From CAWJFJ01 sp963800065 (GTDB lineage: Bacteria; Actinomycetota; Acidimicrobiia; Acidimicrobiales; UBA8190), in NCBI GenBank assembly GCA_963800065.1, contig CAWCZO010000002.1:186001-250000 (forward strand): a stretch of 64,000 nt of DNA. The letters run 5' to 3'. Positions 60,421-64,000 of this stretch are shown one piece after another. Position 1 is the first letter of the stretch. The number at the start of each line of letters is the position of its first letter. The notes beneath the pieces were generated by a model, which saw only the letters and a program-made list of their open reading frames with translations, was not told where the DNA came from and did not search any database. The translations under genes were made by a program, and so were the position numbers.

Positions 60421-61595
60421 GTCCCGCCGGCGGCTTCGTCCCGCCGCCCTATCCCTACAGCCGGCTGTCGGCCGTCGCCGGTGTGGCCGAGCGCCATCCC
60501 GGGGGGATGGTCGACCTCTCCATCGGCACGCCCTGCGATCCTCCGTCCGACGCCGTCGTGGCGGCGCTGGGCTCGTCGGGGGCGGAGCGGGGCTACCCCA
60601 CGTCGATGGGCAGTCCGGAGCTGCGACAGGCGGCGGCGGGCTGGATCTCTCGCCGTTTCGGAGTCGGGATCGACATCGCCCGGATCGGAGCCTGCGTGGG
60701 GACCAAGGAATTCGTGGCCACGGCGGCCTGGTTCCTGCGCTTGCGTTCTCCCGACCGCGACACGGTCCTGGCTCCGGCCATCGCCTATCCCACCTACGCA
60801 CTGAGCGCCCAGTTGGCCGGATGTCGGTCCGTCGCTGTCCCCGAGACGCCCGGGGGGGGACTGGACCTGGCTCAGATATCGGAGGAGGACGCCCGGCGTG
60901 CCCTGGTCTTGTGGGTGAACAGTCCGGCCAATCCGACGGGATCCCTCACCGACCTCGGTGCGGCGGCGTCGTGGGGACGGGCCCGGGGTGTTCCCGTCTT
61001 CTCCGACGAGTGCTACGCCGAGTTCACCTGGGCCGTCTGGCCGCCACCGACCATCCTCCACCACGGAACCGAGGGGGTGGTGGCCGTCCACTCGCTCTCC
61101 AAGCGGTCCAACCTGGCCGGCCTCCGGGTCGGTTTCTACGCCGGGGACTCCGACATCGTGGGCTTTCTCTCCCAGGTCCGCCAGCACGCCGGCCTGATGG
61201 TCCCCGGCCCCGTCCAGGGGGCGGCGGCGGTGGCGCTCGACGACGACGCCCACGTCGAGGCCCAGAGGCAGCGCTATCGCCGGCGACTGGATCGGCTGGC
61301 GGACGTCCTGAGCGAGGCCGCCCTGGCGGCCACCCCGCCGGCCGGGACCTTCTACCTCTGGGTGCCGGCCCCGGCCTGGGCCGTGGCCCAGGGGACGTCG
61401 GAGGGTCGCGACGGGGCGTGGGTCCTGGCCGACGCCCTGGCCGAGGTGGCCGGGATGCTCGTCAGCCCGGGCGAGTTCTACGGAGAGGCCGGAGCCGGTC
61501 ACGTCCGCATCGCCGTCGTCCAGCCCGACGACCGCATCGAGCTCGTGGCCGGTCGCCTGGCGCGGTCAACCGACCCCCGTTTTGCCGACCGGTAA
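60417..61595 (+). CDS. dapC: Succinyldiaminopimelate transaminase (DapC type)
   Basis: A 392-residue fold-type I aminotransferase. The PLP lysine is K229 in HSLSKRSNLAGLRVGF. YPYSRLSAVAGVAE, DLSIGTPCDPPSDAV and WVNSPANPTGS match actinobacterial DapC. The N-terminal GTG overlaps the hflX stop. Its position just ahead of dapD and dapE supports the assignment over other aminotransferases. Confidence 0.9.
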   Translation: MSPAGGFVPPPYPYSRLSAVAGVAERHPGGMVDLSIGTPCDPPSDAVVAALGSSGAERGYPTSMGSPELRQAAAGWISRRFGVGIDIARIGACVGTKEFVATAAWFLRLRSPDRDTVLAPAIAYPTYALSAQLAGCRSVAVPETPGGGLDLAQISEEDARRALVLWVNSPANPTGSLTDLGAAASWGRARGVPVFSDECYAEFTWAVWPPPTILHHGTEGVVAVHSLSKRSNLAGLRVGFYAGDSDIVGFLSQVRQHAGLMVPGPVQGAAAVALDDDAHVEAQRQRYRRRLDRLADVLSEAALAATPPAGTFYLWVPAPAWAVAQGTSEGRDGAWVLADALAEVAGMLVSPGEFYGEAGAGHVRIAVVQPDDRIELVAGRLARSTDPRFADR

Positions 61596-61598
61596 CCT
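61593..61598 (+). promoter_or_regulatory. Leaderless -10 hexamer for dapD
   Basis: TAACCT, overlapping the dapC stop region, ends 7 nt before GTG 61606. It supports that start over the upstream TTG 61582. Confidence 0.45.
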
Positions 61599-61605
61599 CG
61601 TCGAC

Positions 61606-62433
61606 GTGGCCGACCTCCAGTCCCAGATCGAGGAGTTGTGGGGCCGTGCCGGTGAGCTCGGCCCGTCCGACGTCGACGCCCTGGACGTGGTCACCCGGGC
61701 CATCGAGCTCCTGGACTCCGGCGAGGCCCGCGTGGCCGAGGTCGACCCGTCGAGCGACGAGGTGGTCGTCCACGCCTGGCTGAAGACGGCCATCCTGCTT
61801 CTGTTCCGTCTCCACTCCATCACCACCATCGAGGCGGGCCCGTTCGAGTTCGCCGACAAACTCCCGCTCAAGACCGGCTACGCCGCCGCCGGGGTCCGTG
61901 TGGTGCCCGGGGCGTCGGCCCGGTGGGGCTCGTTTCTCGACCGCGGCGTCATCCTCATGCCCTCCTACGTGAACATCGGTGCCCGCGTGGGCGCCGACTC
62001 CATGGTCGACACGTGGGCCACCGTGGGCTCCTGTGCCCAGATCGGCGCCCGCGTCCACCTCTCGGGTGGCGTCGGCATCGGCGGGGTCCTCGAACCGCCC
62101 AACGCCGCCCCCGTCATGGTCGGTGACGACGCCATGATCGGCAGTCGTTGCATGGTGACCCAGGGCGCCCGGGTGGGCGAAGGCGCTGTCCTCGGGGAGG
62201 GGACGATCCTCAACCCGTCGATCCCCGTCGTCGACGCCGAGACCGGCGAGGAGATCAGCCGGGGGGTGGTCCCTCCCTGGAGCGTCTCGGTGGGGGCGGC
62301 CCGCCGCCGCCAATACCCGGGCGGCGAATTCTTCGTCCCCTGCGTTCTGGTGATCAAGCGCCTCGACCCCGGCCGGCGCCACGACAAGTCGCAGCTCGAG
62401 GCCGTGCTCCGTGAGCACCAGCTCTCGATCTGA
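61606..62433 (+). CDS. dapD: Tetrahydrodipicolinate N-succinyltransferase, proteobacterial type
   Basis: A 275-residue left-handed beta-helix acyltransferase using succinyl-CoA. VRVVPGASARWGSFLDRGV, LMPSYVNIGARV, TWATVGSCAQIG and HLSGGVGIGGVLEPP are nearly the E. coli DapD text, and the length is also that of E. coli DapD, not the longer form of mycobacteria and corynebacteria. GTG 61606 (VADLQSQIEELWGRAG) matches the usual helical N-terminus. Confidence 0.92.
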   Translation: MADLQSQIEELWGRAGELGPSDVDALDVVTRAIELLDSGEARVAEVDPSSDEVVVHAWLKTAILLLFRLHSITTIEAGPFEFADKLPLKTGYAAAGVRVVPGASARWGSFLDRGVILMPSYVNIGARVGADSMVDTWATVGSCAQIGARVHLSGGVGIGGVLEPPNAAPVMVGDDAMIGSRCMVTQGARVGEGAVLGEGTILNPSIPVVDAETGEEISRGVVPPWSVSVGAARRRQYPGGEFFVPCVLVIKRLDPGRRHDKSQLEAVLREHQLSI

Positions 62434-62448
62434 CGATCCGGGTCTTCG

Positions 62449-63522
62449 GTGTCCGACCTCTTGGCCTTGACGGGGGAGCTGGTGGACATCCCGTCGGTCA
62501 GCCACCACGAGACCGCTCTGGCCGACCACATCGAGACGGGCCTCCGGAGCGCCGGTCATCTGACCGTCGACCGCTACGGCGACACCGTCGTGGCCCGCAC
62601 CACGACGGGCCGGTCGCGACGTCTGCTCCTGGCCGGTCACCTCGACACCGTCCCGCCCTTCGGCGTCGGCGGCCACCGCCTGGAGGGCGACACCCTCTCG
62701 GGGCTGGGCGCCGTGGACATGAAGGGTGGATTGGCCGTCCTGTTCGACCTGGCCCGGTCGAACCCCGAGCCGGCCGTGGACGCCACTTTCGTCTTCTACA
62801 CGTGCGAAGAGGTCGACCGGCGGCACAACGGGCTCCATCACCTCGCATCGGAGAAGCCCGAGGTCCTGGCGGCCGACGCCGCCGTCCTGGCCGAGCCCAC
62901 CGGGGGTGTCGTGGAGGCCGGGTGCCAGGGGACGATGCGCGTCGAGGTGACGATCGCCGGTCGCCGGGCCCACACGGCACGACCGTGGGCCGGTGTCAAC
63001 GCCGTGCACCGCCTGGCCCCGGTCCTGCGCGCTCTGGAGGCCTACTCTCCGCGCCACGTCGTCCTCGACGGCTGCGAGTTCGTCGAGCAGTTCCAGGCCG
63101 TCGGTGTGCGCGGAGGCGTGGCCGGGAACGTCGTCCCCGACGAGGCCGTGATCACCATCAACCTCCGGTTCGCCCCCGACCGCGACATCGCGGCGGCCGA
63201 GACCGAGATCCGCCGTCTCCTGGCCGGGGCCCTCGATCCCGCCGCCGGTGACCGCCTGGTGGTGGTCGACGCGGTGGCCGGGGCCCGGCCCGGCCTCGAT
63301 CATCCGATGCTCTCCGGGCTGGTCGCCGCCACCGGGCAGGCGCCGAGGGCCAAGTTGGGCTGGACCGATGTGGCCACCCTGTCGGCGGCGGGCGTCCCGG
63401 CGGCCAACTTCGGGCCCGGAGACCCTCTCCTCGCCCACACCCCGGACGAGCACGTCTCGCGCGACGAGCTCGTCGGGGTCCGCGACGCCCTGAGCCTCGT
63501 GCTCTCGGCCGGAGACGGTTAG
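62449..63522 (+). CDS. dapE: Succinyl-diaminopimelate desuccinylase
   Basis: A 357-residue M20 metallopeptidase-family deacylase. Metal ligands are visible in LAGHLDTVPPF, GAVDMKGGLAVLFD, TCEEVDRRHNGL and VLAEPTGG, with the late His in LAHTPDEHVSRDEL. GRRAHTARPWAGVNAVH is in the lid domain. It is 15 bp after dapD. Its TAG stop overlaps the lexA stop on the other strand (shared bases 63520-63521). Confidence 0.93.
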   Translation: MSDLLALTGELVDIPSVSHHETALADHIETGLRSAGHLTVDRYGDTVVARTTTGRSRRLLLAGHLDTVPPFGVGGHRLEGDTLSGLGAVDMKGGLAVLFDLARSNPEPAVDATFVFYTCEEVDRRHNGLHHLASEKPEVLAADAAVLAEPTGGVVEAGCQGTMRVEVTIAGRRAHTARPWAGVNAVHRLAPVLRALEAYSPRHVVLDGCEFVEQFQAVGVRGGVAGNVVPDEAVITINLRFAPDRDIAAAETEIRRLLAGALDPAAGDRLVVVDAVAGARPGLDHPMLSGLVAATGQAPRAKLGWTDVATLSAAGVPAANFGPGDPLLAHTPDEHVSRDELVGVRDALSLVLSAGDG

Positions 63523-64000
63523 AGCCGGCGCAGCACGGTGACGACCCGGCCGTAGATCGTGACGTCGGCGGGGTCGAGCTCCATGACCGGGAACACGGGA
63601 TTGGCCGGGGTGAGGACGATCCGCCCCCTCCGCCGGGCGAAGGTCTTCACGGTGGCCTCGTCGTCGGGGATCCCGGCCACGACGACGTCGCCGTCGTCGG
63701 CATCGGGCTGTTGCCGGACGACCACGTAGTCGCCGTCGAGGATCCCGGCCTCGTTCATCGACTCCCCCCTGACCCGCAACATGAACAGGGAGCCGGACCC
63801 GGTGAAGTCCTCGGGCAACGGCAGCCATTCCTCGACGTTCTCACTGGCCAGGACACCGGTGCCGGCGGCGACGTCGCCGATCAGGGGAACGGTCCGGACG
63901 GGGCGGGCGGCCACCTGGGCCTCGGAGGACGGGTCGTGGAGCACCTCGATGGCGCGGGGCTTGGTGGGGTCGCGCCGGAGGTAGCCCTCGCGCTGGAGGA
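63519..64000 (-). CDS. lexA: LexA repressor, C-terminal part
   Basis: The gene enters from the right edge; about 159 C-terminal residues are visible and the N-terminal DNA-binding helices lie outside. The visible part begins LQREGYLRRDPTKPRAIEVL, the end of the winged helix. The self-cleavage site is AG in GDVAAGTGVL; the catalytic serine is in RGESMNEAGI and the lysine in ATVKTF. SOS repressor. A shorter reading from ATG-like starts near 63944 would omit the winged-helix end. Confidence 0.93.
   Translation of the reverse strand, partial: LQREGYLRRDPTKPRAIEVLHDPSSEAQVAARPVRTVPLIGDVAAGTGVLASENVEEWLPLPEDFTGSGSLFMLRVRGESMNEAGILDGDYVVVRQQPDADDGDVVVAGIPDDEATVKTFARRRGRIVLTPANPVFPVMELDPADVTIYGRVVTVLRRL

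Noticed and set aside
61462..63828. 788-codon minus-strand open frame opposite dapD and dapE
   Set aside because: Shadow frame; lexA is in a different minus-strand frame, and dapD and dapE are unmistakable.

Overview
The window is very G+C-rich chromosomal DNA from an actinobacterium, most likely class Acidimicrobiia or a near relative (inference). Supporting signs are a WhiG-type sigma factor, an MtrA-MtrB-LpqB-like operon, a class II DAHP synthase, an F420-type luciferase-like oxidoreductase, gene order typical of Actinobacteria (rne-rplU-rpmA-obg-proB-proA; whiG-rpsB-tsf-pyrH-frr-cdsA-dxr-rseP-ispG; rimP-nusA-ylxR-infB-rbfA-truB-ribF-rpsO-pnp), and a secreted protein with the DGGVFSFG repeat. 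No rRNA, tRNA, CRISPR array, prophage or insertion sequence was recognised. Almost all of the window is core housekeeping sequence.

Layout. 1-7.2 kb: end of a DUF2344 gene, RNase E/G, L21, L27, Obg, then proline biosynthesis (proB, proA). 7.2-10.4 kb: MoxR ATPase, VWA protein and histidine phosphatase. 10.4-14.5 kb: a secreted repeat/GH25-like protein and DAHP synthase on the minus strand, then an F420-type oxidoreductase. 14.5-15.8 kb: nadD, a small membrane protein and rsfS, translationally coupled. 15.8-20.4 kb, minus strand: a peptide-type solute-binding lipoprotein, MtrA-like regulator, MtrB-like kinase and a short LpqB-like lipoprotein. 20.6-31.3 kb: xerC, whiG, rpsB, tsf, pyrH, frr, cdsA, dxr, rseP, ispG. 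31.3-32.8 kb: proS on the minus strand. 33-43.6 kb: the translation/RNA operon from rimP to pnp. 43.6-50 kb: M16 peptidase, dapB, two paralogous TetR regulators with a diiron protein, dapA, RNase J. 51-58 kb: ftsK, a D,D-carboxypeptidase, thrB, miaB, miaA. 58-64 kb: dapF, hflX, dapC, dapD, dapE, and lexA (cut by the right edge).

Pathways. Six lysine/diaminopimelate genes (dapA, B, C, D, E, F) give the whole succinylase branch from aspartate semialdehyde to meso-diaminopimelate, spread over about 18 kb. proB and proA give two proline steps; dxr and ispG give two MEP steps.

Expression signals. At least a dozen genes at the head of transcription units lack a Shine-Dalgarno sequence. Instead they have a TANNNT hexamer ending 5-7 nt before the start codon, the signature of leaderless mRNAs. 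By contrast, rimP-nusA, rpsB, rpsO and pnp have structured leaders. The rimP-nusA leader holds a textbook intrinsic terminator between promoter and gene, and four consecutive hairpins lie between rpsO and pnp.

Data quality. pyrH and miaB are each broken by a single G indel. Both are expected to be functional, so these look more like sequence errors than true pseudogenes, but this cannot be settled from the sequence alone.
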